Assembly (NCBI GenBank): GCA_945883235.1
Contig: CAMCXF010000022.1
Coordinates: 1 to 50,226, forward strand
Reading direction: 5' to 3'
DNA length: 50,226 bases
Source: Phenylobacterium deserti
GTDB lineage: Bacteria > Pseudomonadota > Alphaproteobacteria > Caulobacterales > Caulobacteraceae
Below are positions 1 to 9,148 of the stretch, one piece after another (the first letter of the stretch is position 1; every line of letters starts with the position of its first letter). The notes below the pieces were generated by a model. The model was not told the origin of the DNA. It worked only from the letters and a program-made list of their open reading frames with translations, and made no database searches. Both the position numbers and the translations under genes were made by a program.

Positions 1-576
1 GTCCCCTATGCCCGTTTCCTGGGCCTGCGGGTGGAACTGGCTGGCGATGAGATGACCGCCATCCTGCCTTTCTCCCAGCATCTGGTCGGCAACCCCATCC
101 TCCCGGCACTGCACGGCGGGGTGATCGGCGCTTTCATGGAAATGACCGCGCTGGCGCAGCTTTCGCTGGCCCATCCGGCGCAACGCATCCCCAAGACCAT
201 CGACATCACCATCGAATACCTGCGACCGGTCCTGGCCCGGGAAACCTTCGCCCGCGCCACCCTGCGCAAGGTCGGCCGCCGCGTCGCCAATGTGCAGGGC
301 GAATGCTGGCAGGACAGCCGCACGCGACCGGTGGCGGGGATGAGCGGGGGTTATTTGAGCGCCGCCCGCTCCACCTTGACCTGCGCCAGCATCGCCTCCG
401 CCTTCGTCACCGCTGCCGCGTCCTTGCGGTTGCGGGCCTCGATCAGGGCGCCGGTGGCTTCCATTTCGCGGACCGGCAACAGGTGGGTGTCGTCGGCGGG
501 AACGAAGGGTTTGGTCTGGATCTTCTCGAGGATCGCGCGCTGGCGGGCAGCCTCCGGCGTGTCGCCGACGCCGTAA
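1..576 (+). CDS. PaaI-type hotdog thioesterase, 3' part
   Basis: The gene is open from the first base, so its start lies outside the window. The visible protein has the hotdog-fold signature around [16 protein letters not shown] and a C-terminal strand pattern ([13 protein letters not shown]) typical of acyl-CoA thioesterases of the PaaI / 4-hydroxybenzoyl-CoA type, which hydrolyse acyl-CoA esters in the cytoplasm. The recognisable domain ends near base 345. The frame then runs about 75 more codons to the TAA at 574-576 through the antisense of the PhnD-like gene; that tail reads like a shadow translation, so the original stop was probably lost. Specific substrate unknown. Confidence 0.75.
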   Translation, partial: VPYARFLGLRVELAGDEMTAILPFSQHLVGNPILPALHGGVIGAFMEMTALAQLSLAHPAQRIPKTIDITIEYLRPVLARETFARATLRKVGRRVANVQGECWQDSRTRPVAGMSGGYLSAARSTLTCASIASAFVTAAASLRLRASIRAPVASISRTGNRWVSSAGTKGLVWIFSRIARWRAASGVSPTP

Positions 577-1334
577 CCAAACATGAAGTCGGTGATTTTC
601 TTTTTCAGCGCCGGGTCCAGCTCCTTGCGCCAGACCAGCGGGTCCTCGGGGATACGCGGGGAACGCCAGACGATCTCTACGTTCGCAAGGGTCTTGCGGG
701 CGAAATCAGTATCCAGCAGCTGCAACCGGTCCATCGAGGCGGTGTTGTTGGTCGCCGCGTCCTGCAGGCCGCCCGCGACCGAGAACAGATTGGTCTCATG
801 ATTGGCAGAGCGCACGTTCTTGAAACAGGTCGAAGGATCGATGTTGCGGGGCGCAAACAGGAAGGTCATCGGGGCCAGAGTGCCAGAGGTGGACTTCGGA
901 TCGCCCATCCCGAAATTGAGCGTCTTGTCGCACTCCAGTATCTTGTCGAGCGTGACGCCGGAGCCCTTCTTGACGATGATCACCGCCTCATAGCCGTCAA
1001 TGCCGGTGGGGTTCACGGAGCGGGCGAACACCTGGCCGTTTGCCCGACGAACGGCCTCCAGCCCCGATTGGTTGGTGAACCAGCCCAGATCACTCTGCTT
1101 GAAGCGCATGCCCTCGATCAGGGCTGTATAGTTGGAGCCGTAGTAGGCCTTCACCGGCTGGCCCAGCGCCTTGGCCATGTCCTCCACGAAGGGCGTCCAG
1201 TCCTTTTCGGCGCTGGCCTGGCTCTCGGCAGACAGGATCGAGAAGACCAGCTCCTTGCGGACCGGCTCCTGGCTTTTGCCGCAACCGGCGAGCGCGAGGC
1301 CGACGATCAATGCAAGGGCGATGTGACGGCTCAT
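351..1334 (-). CDS. PhnD-like phosphate/phosphonate-binding lipoprotein
   Basis: A periplasmic substrate-binding protein of the PhnD/SsuA family, 327 residues. The N-terminus is a lipoprotein signal with lipobox LALAGC and the acylated cysteine at residue 18. The mature part carries family landmarks such as [20 protein letters not shown], the [16 protein letters not shown] segment and [18 protein letters not shown]. Family members bind phosphonate, phosphite or phosphate for an ABC importer, but no permease or ATPase gene is adjacent. Its ATG overlaps the stop of the upstream beta-propeller gene by 4 bases, so it is the last gene of a phoD-propeller-phnD transcript. Ligand identity is inferred from family and from the phoD neighbour. 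Confidence 0.85.
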   Translation of the reverse strand: MSRHIALALIVGLALAGCGKSQEPVRKELVFSILSAESQASAEKDWTPFVEDMAKALGQPVKAYYGSNYTALIEGMRFKQSDLGWFTNQSGLEAVRRANGQVFARSVNPTGIDGYEAVIIVKKGSGVTLDKILECDKTLNFGMGDPKSTSGTLAPMTFLFAPRNIDPSTCFKNVRSANHETNLFSVAGGLQDAATNNTASMDRLQLLDTDFARKTLANVEIVWRSPRIPEDPLVWRKELDPALKKKITDFMFGYGVGDTPEAARQRAILEKIQTKPFVPADDTHLLPVREMEATGALIEARNRKDAAAVTKAEAMLAQVKVERAALK

Positions 1335-2107
1335 TCTTCCCCCATGGGCGGCAGCTTCATGGCCACCACCTCGCGTTTACCGCGGCTGATCCCGAAGAGC
1401 ACGCCGGGGGCGCTTCGGTCAAAGGCGATCGCCTGACCTTCTACAGCGATTTCAATCGTCGCGACCCGTTTCAGGACCCCGCCACCCTTTGGTGCCTCAA
1501 GGACGTAGAGCTCCGGCAGGTCGTGGCCGGTGACGTAGAGCCGCCCGTCCGCGCCGAACGCCCCGCCCGACGCGCTGCTGGGGGCCATTAGGGCCAGCAC
1601 CTCCGGCGGGAACGTCCAGGTATCCAGGGGCCGCCATTGGTCATCGAAGCGGATGAGGGTCGTGAAGGTGTGGTCGCGCCCGGGCTCGCCGCCCCGCGCG
1701 TCATAGTTGGCAAACCCGGCCCACCAGGAGCCGCTCCGGCGGTCAACGAACGTGAGCGACCCCGGCTGGCGGCCCAGCGGGATGGTCCGGAGATGGTTAA
1801 GGGTCCGTGGATCGAACACCTCGACCTGGCTCTGCATCGGCGTGGCCGGGTAGTTTGAACCGGCACAGATCAGCTCGGCCCCGATCACAGCGCAGGAATT
1901 CATGTGCGGGAACTTGACCGGATCACCCTTGAAGTGAGCGACCTTCGCGCCGGTCTTGCGGTCGTACTTCGCGATCTGGGCGTTGTCGACGGCGTAGATG
2001 AACCCGGCATCCACCGCGACCCCCTGTCTGGCCTCCGGTGCCGGAAAACGCGAGATCACCTGGGCGGGCGCAAGCGCAAGCAGGGCGGCGGCAAGGAACT
2101 CAAACAC
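1331..2107 (-). CDS. Exported beta-propeller protein (YncE/lactonase-like)
   Basis: About 258 residues from a GTG at 2107 that overlaps the phoD stop by 8 bases. This start puts a short export signal ([11 protein letters not shown]) at the very N-terminus; an upstream ATG at 2155 would place it internally. The rest is a repeated beta-strand pattern with blade-like segments ([61 protein letters not shown]) as in YncE/Lactonase seven-bladed propellers, often labelled 'cycloisomerase'. No catalytic motif is recognisable. Translational coupling to phoD upstream and the PhnD-like lipoprotein downstream suggests a periplasmic role in the same phosphate-related process; that role is inference. Confidence 0.7.
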   Translation of the reverse strand: MFEFLAAALLALAPAQVISRFPAPEARQGVAVDAGFIYAVDNAQIAKYDRKTGAKVAHFKGDPVKFPHMNSCAVIGAELICAGSNYPATPMQSQVEVFDPRTLNHLRTIPLGRQPGSLTFVDRRSGSWWAGFANYDARGGEPGRDHTFTTLIRFDDQWRPLDTWTFPPEVLALMAPSSASGGAFGADGRLYVTGHDLPELYVLEAPKGGGVLKRVATIEIAVEGQAIAFDRSAPGVLFGISRGKREVVAMKLPPMGEE

Positions 2108-3629
2108 GCTTCGCGCCGGCCACGCCGTCCTCAACCACGAATTTGGCCAGATCACGCACGGGTGACTTGGCGACCAGGGCGTTCTCGACGCCCCGGAAGG
2201 TGACGGTGCAGGTCTTGGGCGTCAGCTCGACCCGGCCATAGCCCCGCGTCTCGCCCTCGCCATAGGTCAGCCGCCGGTTGGCCATCATCAACAGGCGGAT
2301 ATCGCTGGCTTCTGCACCCAGCGAGCTGATGGAGCCGCCGACGAACTCGCTGGCCACCGGGGGGCCGTCGGGCGTCAGCGCCAGTTCGCCGGCGAAGAAG
2401 CAGTGAATATCGCCGCCCAGCACCACGGGGTTGGACACCTTGGCGTCGCGCCAGCCTTCCAGGACGCGGCGACGGCTGGCGGCATAGCCGTCCCACCCGT
2501 CGTTGCCGACCATGCCCAGGCGGGTCATGAGCTGTTCCATCAGGTATTGCTGGCCCAGCAGGTTCCAGCGCGCACGGCTGCTGCGAAACTCGGCCTGCAG
2601 CCAGCGCTCCTGGTCCTGACCCAGCAGGGATCGGGCAGGGTCGGACCGTTCCGGGCAGTCCATGGGGATGCGCTTTCCGTCGGACGCGGCCTCACAGGTG
2701 CGATGGTTGCGATACTGGCGCGTGTCCAGCATCTGAATCCGGGCAAGATCACCCCAGGCCCTTGACCGATATAGCAGCATGTCCGGCCCCACCGGACGCT
2801 GGGTCCGGCGCAGCGGCATGTTCTCATAAAAGGCCTGATAGGCGGCGGCGCGTCGCTTCAGGAAATCGGCCGGCGTCGGGTTGGTGCGGTCCTGATCATC
2901 GCCATAGTCGTTGGCGACCTCATGATCGTCCCAGGTAACCATCCAGGGTGCTGCGGCATGGGCGGCCTGCAGATCGGTGTCGGCCTTGTACCAGGCATAG
3001 CGCTCCCGGTAGCCCGCCAGGTCCACAGGCTCAGCCGCCGGATGCGCGCGTACGCCCTTGCCGGTGTGGGCCTCCTCATAAATGTAATCGCCGAGGAACA
3101 GCACCAGATCGGGCGCGTCTGCCGCCAGCGCGGCGTGGGCGGAATAATAGCCCGCCGAGTACTTCTGGCAGGACGCGAAGGCCAGTTTCAGTTGATCCGC
3201 CGCACTCCCGGCCGCCGGCGTGGTACGCGTGCGACCGATGGGGCTGGCGTGGCCGCCCGCCATAAACCGGTACCAGTATTCGCGGCCGGGCCTCAGGCCA
3301 CTGACCTCGACATGGACCGAATGACCGGCTTCGGCCACAGCCAGCTGACGGCCACGCGCCACCGTTCGCTTCATCTGGGGGTCTGCAGCAATTTCCCATC
3401 GCACCGCCACCGGGGCCGGGGGCATCCCACCGAGCGGTTCACGCGGCCGGGACGCGAGCCGCGTCCACAGCACCATGCCGTCCGGCGAGGGTTCACCCGA
3501 CGCGACCCCCAGCCCGAACGGGCTGTCCACCATCCGGGTCGCGGCGACCGCAGAGGTCCAGCTTCCCGGGGTCAATGCAAAACCCGCCAATCCAGCGGCT
3601 TGAGCCAGTAGCGCGCGGCGTGATGGCAT
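2100..3629 (-). CDS. phoD: PhoD-type alkaline phosphatase (Tat-exported)
   Basis: A 509-residue secreted phosphomonoesterase/phosphodiesterase of the PhoD family, which releases phosphate from organic esters outside the cytoplasmic membrane using Fe/Ca ions. The N-terminus has a twin-arginine signal (SRRALLAQAAGLAGFAL, RR at residues 4-5), as expected for a protein exported folded with its metals. Then come the PhoD N-terminal beta domain (about 36-140) and the metallophosphatase core: FASCQK (151-156), FLGDYIYEE (178-186), WDDHEVANDYGDD (233-245), and VVLGGDIHCFFAGE (402-415), the metal-ligand segments. First gene of a three-gene minus-strand unit. A CTGTCAT half Pho box lies about 63 bases upstream, consistent with phosphate-starvation control. 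Confidence 0.92.
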   Translation of the reverse strand: MPSRRALLAQAAGLAGFALTPGSWTSAVAATRMVDSPFGLGVASGEPSPDGMVLWTRLASRPREPLGGMPPAPVAVRWEIAADPQMKRTVARGRQLAVAEAGHSVHVEVSGLRPGREYWYRFMAGGHASPIGRTRTTPAAGSAADQLKLAFASCQKYSAGYYSAHAALAADAPDLVLFLGDYIYEEAHTGKGVRAHPAAEPVDLAGYRERYAWYKADTDLQAAHAAAPWMVTWDDHEVANDYGDDQDRTNPTPADFLKRRAAAYQAFYENMPLRRTQRPVGPDMLLYRSRAWGDLARIQMLDTRQYRNHRTCEAASDGKRIPMDCPERSDPARSLLGQDQERWLQAEFRSSRARWNLLGQQYLMEQLMTRLGMVGNDGWDGYAASRRRVLEGWRDAKVSNPVVLGGDIHCFFAGELALTPDGPPVASEFVGGSISSLGAEASDIRLLMMANRRLTYGEGETRGYGRVELTPKTCTVTFRGVENALVAKSPVRDLAKFVVEDGVAGAKRV

Positions 3630-3691
3630 CGACTATCCCCTCAGTCCGGCACGAACCCCGACCGGTCAGGCCTCGTCATAGGACGCCGCGC

Positions 3692-3698
3692 ATGACAG
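3692..3698 (-). promoter_or_regulatory. Possible Pho-box half site upstream of phoD
   Basis: On the minus strand the sequence CTGTCAT stands 63 bases upstream of the phoD start. It equals one half of the PhoB consensus CTGTCAT-N4-CTGTCAT; the second half, four bases on, is poorly conserved. Support is the match plus the function of the gene. Confidence 0.3.
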
Positions 3699-3717
3699 TT
3701 GCGACGTCCCGAGACGA

Positions 3718-4719
3718 TCAATCCACCATCACGACCACCTTGCCCATGGCCTTGCGGCTGGCGAGGTGCGTGATGGCCGCCGCAGCGTTGGCCAGGGTGA
3801 AGCGCTCAGAGACGTAGGGTTTGATCTTGCCGTCTGCGTACATCTTCATCAGCTCGGCGACGCTGGCCTGATGGCGTTCGGGGTTCTTTGTGACCCAGGC
3901 TCCCCAGAACACGCCCACGATCTCGCAGCCCTTGAGCAAGGCCAGGTTCAGCGGGATCTTCGGGATCTCACCGGCCGCGAAACCCACCACCAGATACTTC
4001 CCTTCCCAGGCGATCGAGCGCAGGGCGGGTTCGGCATAGGCGTCGCCGATGGCGTCATAGATCACGTCAGCGCCCTCCGGGCCGCAGGCTTCCTTGAAGA
4101 GCGCGCCCAGCGCCTTCTGGCCGTCGCGGTCGAACGGGCCGCGCCCGTAGACCATTCCGGCGTCGGCACCGCGGCTCAGGCACAGGTCGACCTTTTCCTG
4201 GCTGGAGCAGGCGGCGATCACCCGCGCGCCCATGGCCTTGCCCAGCTCCACCGCCGCAAGACCCACACCACCGGCGGCGCCCAGCACAAGCAGTGTCTGG
4301 CCGGGTTGCAGGTTCGCCCGGTCCTTCAACGCGTGCCAGCTGGTGCCATAGGTCATGATGAAGGCTGCCGCGTCGTCCCAGGGCATGGCGTCCGGGATCT
4401 TCACCAGCCGGTGCGCTTCCAGCGCCAGTTCCTCAGCCATGCCGCCCCAGCCGGTGTTGCCAAGTACGCGGTCGCCCGGCTTCACATGGGTGACGCCCTC
4501 GCCGACCGATTTCACGACGCCCGAGATCTCGCCGCCCGGCGCAAAGGGGCGCGCGGGCTTGAACTGGTACTTGTCCTCGATAATCAGGGTGTCGGGGAAG
4601 TTGACGCCCACAGCCTTGACGCTGACAACGGCCCAGCCGGGTTTGGCCTCGGGCGACGGCATGTCGTCCAGCACCAGGGTATCGGGCCCGCCAACAGCCT
4701 TGCTCAACAGCGCCTTCAT
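3718..4719 (-). CDS. NADPH:quinone oxidoreductase, MDR family
   Basis: A 333-residue zinc-independent medium-chain dehydrogenase/reductase of the quinone oxidoreductase type; it reduces quinones or enones with NADPH. The N-terminal GroES-like domain contains [16 protein letters not shown] and [11 protein letters not shown]; the Rossmann domain carries [18 protein letters not shown] (dinucleotide-binding loop). No structural-zinc cysteine cluster is visible. The start at 4719 ([12 protein letters not shown]) is preferred over ATG 4734 because it has GGGAGA about 6 bases upstream and matches family N-termini. Divergent from rlmN. The true substrate cannot be told from sequence. Confidence 0.85.
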   Translation of the reverse strand: MKALLSKAVGGPDTLVLDDMPSPEAKPGWAVVSVKAVGVNFPDTLIIEDKYQFKPARPFAPGGEISGVVKSVGEGVTHVKPGDRVLGNTGWGGMAEELALEAHRLVKIPDAMPWDDAAAFIMTYGTSWHALKDRANLQPGQTLLVLGAAGGVGLAAVELGKAMGARVIAACSSQEKVDLCLSRGADAGMVYGRGPFDRDGQKALGALFKEACGPEGADVIYDAIGDAYAEPALRSIAWEGKYLVVGFAAGEIPKIPLNLALLKGCEIVGVFWGAWVTKNPERHQASVAELMKMYADGKIKPYVSERFTLANAAAAITHLASRKAMGKVVVMVD

Positions 4720-4865
4720 CAGTGTCTCTCCCATATCGGTTTGTGGCGGACCCTAGCTGGTTCGAACGTCCGTTTGAAGCACCCATCACCACCATGTCGG
4801 TGTGGGATTTGGAGCCGCGCCCGCCATCGCCTATATTCATCCTTCTTCCAGCCAGGGACCTTCCA

Positions 4866-6032
4866 TTGGGCGTCACACTCGATCTCAGCCGCGCGACGGC
4901 CCGGCCGCTTGCGCCCGTGAAACCCAACCTCTGCGGGTTGACGCGGGCTGAGCTGGCGGCGGCGCTTGTGGCTGCCGACGTCGTGCCCCTGGCCAAGGCA
5001 AAGATGCGCGCCACCCAGCTGTGGCGGTGGATCCACCACTACGGTGTCACCGACTTCGAGCGGATGACCGACGTGGCCAAGGAAACCCGCGCCGCGCTGG
5101 CCGAAGCCTTCAGCCTGACCCGTCCCGAGATCGTCGAGCGCCAGGTGTCCAAGGACGGAACGCGCAAATACCTGATCCGCCTGGGGCCGAGGATCGAGGT
5201 CGAGACCGTCTATATTCCCGACGTGGGTCGGGCCGGCGCGCTGTGTGTCTCCAGCCAGGTCGGCTGCACGCTCAACTGCACCTTCTGCCACACCGGCACC
5301 CAGGCGCTGGTCCGCAACCTGACCGCCTCAGAAATCGTTGCACAGGTTCAAGTTGCACGCGACGACCTGGAAGAATGGCCGTCGCCCAAGGAAGATCGCC
5401 GTCTGACCAACATCGTCTTCATGGGCATGGGCGAGCCGCTGTACAATCTGGACAACGTCGCAGCGTCCATCGACATCATATCCGATAATGAGGGCATCGC
5501 GATCTCGCGCCGCCGGATCACAGTGTCGACGTCTGGCGTCGTGCCGCAGCTGCATGACCTCGGCGAAAACTCCCAGGCCATGCTGGCGATCTCGCTCCAT
5601 GCCACCAACGACACACTGCGCGACGTTCTGGTGCCGCTGAACAAGAAGTACCCTCTGGCCGATCTGATGGCCGGCATCCGCGCCTATCCTGGCCTGTCCA
5701 ACGCCAGACGGGTGACGTTCGAATATGTCATGCTGAAGGGCGTCAACGACACGCCCGCCGAAGCCAAGGCCCTGGTCCAGTTGCTGAAAGGCATTCCGGC
5801 CAAGATCAATCTTATCCCGTTCAATCCGTGGCCGGGGACGGAGTACGAATGCTCGTCCTGGTCGACCATCGAGGCCTTTGCCGCGATCCTGAACAAGGGC
5901 GGCTATGCCTCACCGATCCGTACGCCCCGGGGCCGCGACATCCTGGCGGCTTGCGGTCAGCTTCGTAGCGAGAGCGAGAAGCTGCGGGCCAGCGCGCGAC
6001 GCAAAGTCGCGGTTCCCCTGATCGACGGCTGA
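4866..6032 (+). CDS. rlmN: Dual-specificity RNA methyltransferase RlmN
   Basis: A radical SAM enzyme that methylates C2 of A2503 in 23S rRNA and A37 in some tRNAs. The cluster motif CxxxCxxC is visible as CTLNCTFC (residues 134-141), followed by HTGTQ; GMGEPL and the C-terminal [18 protein letters not shown] segment, with the methyl-carrier cysteine, are present. I favour the TTG at 4866 (protein begins GVTLDLSRA..., about 388 residues) because relatives start just there and AGGGAC stands a few bases upstream. ATG 4794 is in frame and would add 24 residues; ATG 4722 seems too early because it abuts the divergent gene's leader. Confidence 0.93.
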   Translation: MGVTLDLSRATARPLAPVKPNLCGLTRAELAAALVAADVVPLAKAKMRATQLWRWIHHYGVTDFERMTDVAKETRAALAEAFSLTRPEIVERQVSKDGTRKYLIRLGPRIEVETVYIPDVGRAGALCVSSQVGCTLNCTFCHTGTQALVRNLTASEIVAQVQVARDDLEEWPSPKEDRRLTNIVFMGMGEPLYNLDNVAASIDIISDNEGIAISRRRITVSTSGVVPQLHDLGENSQAMLAISLHATNDTLRDVLVPLNKKYPLADLMAGIRAYPGLSNARRVTFEYVMLKGVNDTPAEAKALVQLLKGIPAKINLIPFNPWPGTEYECSSWSTIEAFAAILNKGGYASPIRTPRGRDILAACGQLRSESEKLRASARRKVAVPLIDG

Positions 6033-6084
6033 GCCTCGGCCCTGACCGTGCTAACAGTATTTCGGCGAGATTAGGGGACTGACC

Positions 6085-6504
6085 ATGCTGACACCTTCAC
6101 CTGAAATCCAGGCGTTCGCGGCCGGCTTCCCGGTGTTCCTGGCTCACGTCGGCGTCACCGTCGCGATCCTGTTCGCCGCTGTAGCACTCTATGTCCTGCT
6201 GACGCCGCACAAGGAAATCACCCTCATCCGCGAAGGCAACACGGCGGCGGCGATCTCACTGGCCGGGGTGCTGGTGGGTCTGGCGATCCCGCTGGCAGCC
6301 TCGCTCAAGGCCTCAACCAACGTCATCGAGATCGGCCTCTGGGGCGCGGTCACGGTGGTGGTGCAACTGCTGGTCTTCCGGTTGGTGGACCTGATGCTGC
6401 ACGGCTTGCCCCGGCGCATTCAGGAAGGCGAAGTCTCGGCTGCAGCCCTGCTGGTGGGCGCAAAGCTTGCAACCGCCGTCATTATAGCCGCCGCGCGCAG
6501 CTAG
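6085..6504 (+). CDS. DUF350 membrane protein
   Basis: A 139-residue integral membrane protein with four hydrophobic stretches (about residues 17-40, 53-72, 79-98 and 117-136), the layout of the DUF350/YjfL family whose function is unknown. The polar segment HKEITLIREGNTAAAISLAGVL before the second helix is the family hallmark. A good ribosome site (AGGGGA) lies 8 bases before the ATG. It is followed after 17 bases by the trypsin-fold gene, so the two may be cotranscribed. Confidence 0.82.
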   Translation: MLTPSPEIQAFAAGFPVFLAHVGVTVAILFAAVALYVLLTPHKEITLIREGNTAAAISLAGVLVGLAIPLAASLKASTNVIEIGLWGAVTVVVQLLVFRLVDLMLHGLPRRIQEGEVSAAALLVGAKLATAVIIAAARS

Positions 6505-6521
6505 CATGGCGTTGAGCTGAG

Positions 6522-7355
6522 ATGCGCTTTCCGCGACTGCCGGATTGGGTTGTCTATATTGCGGTCGTGGTTGCCCTGTTGTTCGCAGCCCTGGGCCGTG
6601 ACGAGCGCACGGATGCGCCGCCGCCGCCGCCGCGCAGCAGTGATCCACTTGGCGAGGCCCTGGGTCCCGCCTCGCCGTTCGATCCGGCAGTGGTCGTGGA
6701 TGTTCCAGCCAAGGTCGGGCCGGCCGCAGGGACCGCCTTTTCCATTGCCAGGTCGGGGGTCTGGCTGACCGCACGACACGTGGTCGACGGCTGCAAACGG
6801 GTGGCCATCGTCGTGGGTCCCGGGACTGGCGTGGAGGTGAAGGTCCGCGTCGATCCGAAGGGCGAGGCCGCATTGCTCTATTCCGAGGGGGGCGCAGCAC
6901 CTTTGCCGCTTGCCTTGAGCGAGCCACTGCGACGCGGTCAGCGCGCTTTTCACCCGGGGTTCCCCCAAGGCGAGCCGGGTGAGGCCAGCTCGCGCCTGCT
7001 GGGCCGCGAAAACCTGATGGTGCGCGGCAATGGCGCGCGCACGGAACCAGTACTGGTCTGGGCCGAGACAGGTCGCACCGAAGGGCTGGAGGGAACACTG
7101 GGCGGACTCTCCGGCGCCCCGGCGCTCGACGCGCAGGGCCGGGTACTGGGCGTGACTATCGCTGAAAGCCCACGCCGGGGGCGTATCTACACCACCGCGC
7201 CGGAGGTGGTCCGCGCAGCCTTGAGCGCCAGTGGCCGACACGGCGACGCAGGCGCTTTTGGGGAAGCGATCACGCCGCAGAATTATTTCTATGTCGCCGA
7301 CGATCTGCGCCGCGAACTGCAGGTAGCCCAGGTGGTCTGCCTGGATGGAACCTGA
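6522..7355 (+). CDS. Membrane-anchored trypsin-fold serine protease-like protein
   Basis: A 277-residue protein with an N-terminal membrane anchor (residues 9-24), a proline-rich linker (33-37), and a chymotrypsin-fold domain. The catalytic His sits in WLTARHVVDGC (His86) and the nucleophile in GTLGGLSGAPALD (Ser197). At the position where DegP-like enzymes have Asp (S-D-I-A-L-I) the sequence reads K-G-E-A-A-L-L, so the acid appears to be Glu115 or missing. No PDZ domain follows. It may be a periplasmic protease of low or altered activity. The DUF350 gene lies 17 bases upstream; convergent with the ampG-like gene. Confidence 0.75.
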   Translation: MRFPRLPDWVVYIAVVVALLFAALGRDERTDAPPPPPRSSDPLGEALGPASPFDPAVVVDVPAKVGPAAGTAFSIARSGVWLTARHVVDGCKRVAIVVGPGTGVEVKVRVDPKGEAALLYSEGGAAPLPLALSEPLRRGQRAFHPGFPQGEPGEASSRLLGRENLMVRGNGARTEPVLVWAETGRTEGLEGTLGGLSGAPALDAQGRVLGVTIAESPRRGRIYTTAPEVVRAALSASGRHGDAGAFGEAITPQNYFYVADDLRRELQVAQVVCLDGT

Positions 7356-7360
7356 GGACC

Positions 7361-9052
7361 CTATTCGGCCTTCGGCGGTTGGCGCGCGGCCACCATGAAG
7401 GCAAGAACCACTCCGGCAACGCCGAGCGCGGCCGAATAGAGGAAGAACACCAGATACCCCGCGCCTAGCGCCGCTGGCGTAACCTGTGATTTCTCCATCG
7501 CCCCTGCATAGGCTTGCGGCGACAGGCCAGAGAACATGGTCTTCAGAACCGCCATGGGCCCACCCTGGTCGGCCGCCGCCGCCGAGCCCTCGACGATGCG
7601 ACCCGACTGAGAGGCGATCAATTTGCCGGGCAAGGCATAGAGGGACGAGAACAGGGCGTATTGGGTCGCCGTGAACCCGGCTGACGTGAGGCTCGACATA
7701 TAGGCGATCAGGCAGGTCCCGGAGATCCCGCCGGCCACATTGTCGATCCCGATGGCCACGAACAAAGCCCAAAGTTCCGGTCCCTGTAAGGCCAGCCAAG
7801 CGAACCCGAGATTGCTGAACGGTCCCGCGAACGCTCCGATCACCAGCGCCCGCATCAGACCCAGTCGCGCCACCGAGTATCCACCGAGGCCGACGCCGAT
7901 CACCGTCATCACCACGCCAAACACCTTGCGGGCCTCGGCGATCTCGATCTTGCTAAATCCGAGGTCGGCGTAAAACGGGTTCATGATGTTGAGGACGAAG
8001 TCAGACAGGCGATAGAGGCAGATCAGCGCCAGGATCAGCGCCGCCGTGCCGCGATAGCGCTGGAGGAAATCCCGCAGCGGATCGCCCAATGCGGCGAACA
8101 GATAGACGCCGGGGCGGGTACGAAGGCCCGGAATCGGGCAGACAGCCAGCACGATGACGCCAAGTCCGACAGCGACTGCCAGCAGTTGGAAATAGACCCC
8201 TTCCGGCTTCATGGCCCAGGCATCGGTGATTGCGCCGCCGGCATCCGCCAAGCCCAAAGCCCTCAAGCCCGCTGCCAGCAGCGATGCATCCGCCGCCAGA
8301 CCACACCCCAGCACCAGCCCGCCGAACGCAAACACCGCCAGCCGACCGATCCATTCGGGCAGCTCCAGCATTGGCCGGTGGGGTACACCTTCCGCATGGA
8401 TCGAGCGCACAGTGTGGGCCTGTTCTCTGGGCGCAAACAGCACACCGGCGACCCCGAGCAGCATCAGGCCGGCCATCACCGCATAGGAAGTGTTCCAGCT
8501 GTAGGCCTCGGCCAGCAGCAGCGGTGCCGCACCGGCCACCACCATCGCCACCCGGTAGCCCCACTGATAGGCCGCAGCCATGGCACCCTGTTTCTCGACC
8601 TCGGCAGCTTCGATCCGCCAGGCATCGATGACGATGTCCTGGGTCGCCGAGACGAAGGCCACGAACGCCGCAAAGGCCGCCATCACGGCCAGGTTCCGCG
8701 CTGGATCGGTCCCGGAGATCAACCATAGACCAATCATCAAGAGCACCTGCAGCACGATCATCCAGCTTCGGCGATGGCCCAGTAAGCGCGTCAGCACCGG
8801 CACCGTGGTGCGGTCAATCAGCGGCGCCCAGAGGAACTTCAGCGAATAGGACAGGGTCGCCAGCGCGAAGATCGAGATCACCTTCAGCGACAACCCCGCC
8901 TCGCGCAGCCATAGCGACAGGGTGTCGAAAATCAGCAGATTCGGCAGACCGGAGGCGAACCCCAGCGCCAGCATCACCAGGGCGCGCCGCTCCACAAAGA
9001 CCGCCAGCGCAGCCAGCGCGCCTCGCTTGGGTTCGGCGGCGTCGGCGCTCAT
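7361..9052 (-). CDS. ampG: AmpG-like muropeptide permease (PAT family MFS)
   Basis: A 563-residue polytopic inner-membrane transporter. The AmpG signature is clear: FASGLPNLLIFDTLSLWLRE near the N-terminus, LKFLWAPLIDR, HRRSWMIVLQ, and SATQDIVIDAWRIE in the fourth/fifth helix region, with 12 or more hydrophobic segments overall. AmpG proteins import GlcNAc-anhydroMurNAc peptides for cell-wall recycling and feed the signal that induces beta-lactamase. At 563 residues it is longer than E. coli AmpG (491), owing to a large central loop (about 210-300). No ampC/ampR is adjacent. Confidence 0.88.
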   Translation of the reverse strand: MSADAAEPKRGALAALAVFVERRALVMLALGFASGLPNLLIFDTLSLWLREAGLSLKVISIFALATLSYSLKFLWAPLIDRTTVPVLTRLLGHRRSWMIVLQVLLMIGLWLISGTDPARNLAVMAAFAAFVAFVSATQDIVIDAWRIEAAEVEKQGAMAAAYQWGYRVAMVVAGAAPLLLAEAYSWNTSYAVMAGLMLLGVAGVLFAPREQAHTVRSIHAEGVPHRPMLELPEWIGRLAVFAFGGLVLGCGLAADASLLAAGLRALGLADAGGAITDAWAMKPEGVYFQLLAVAVGLGVIVLAVCPIPGLRTRPGVYLFAALGDPLRDFLQRYRGTAALILALICLYRLSDFVLNIMNPFYADLGFSKIEIAEARKVFGVVMTVIGVGLGGYSVARLGLMRALVIGAFAGPFSNLGFAWLALQGPELWALFVAIGIDNVAGGISGTCLIAYMSSLTSAGFTATQYALFSSLYALPGKLIASQSGRIVEGSAAAADQGGPMAVLKTMFSGLSPQAYAGAMEKSQVTPAALGAGYLVFFLYSAALGVAGVVLAFMVAARQPPKAE

Positions 9053-9148
9053 GGCGGCTCCTGACTCAGGCGCGGCCGGGCGGTGGCCATGCTACTGAAT
9101 TTGCCGCGTGTTGCTGGATCGGTAAAGGCTACTACGGCTGAGTGGCCA

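Noticed and set aside
303..1436. Long plus-strand frame of 377 codons
   Set aside because: It is antisense to the PhnD-like lipoprotein gene, rich in Gly/Arg/His, has no recognisable domain, and the opposite strand encodes a convincing protein.
2922..3611. Plus-strand frame of 229 codons
   Set aside because: Antisense shadow of phoD, His/Arg/Gly-rich.
6501..7799. Minus-strand frame of 432 codons
   Set aside because: Runs across the trypsin-fold gene and the end of ampG in antisense or another frame; no domain.
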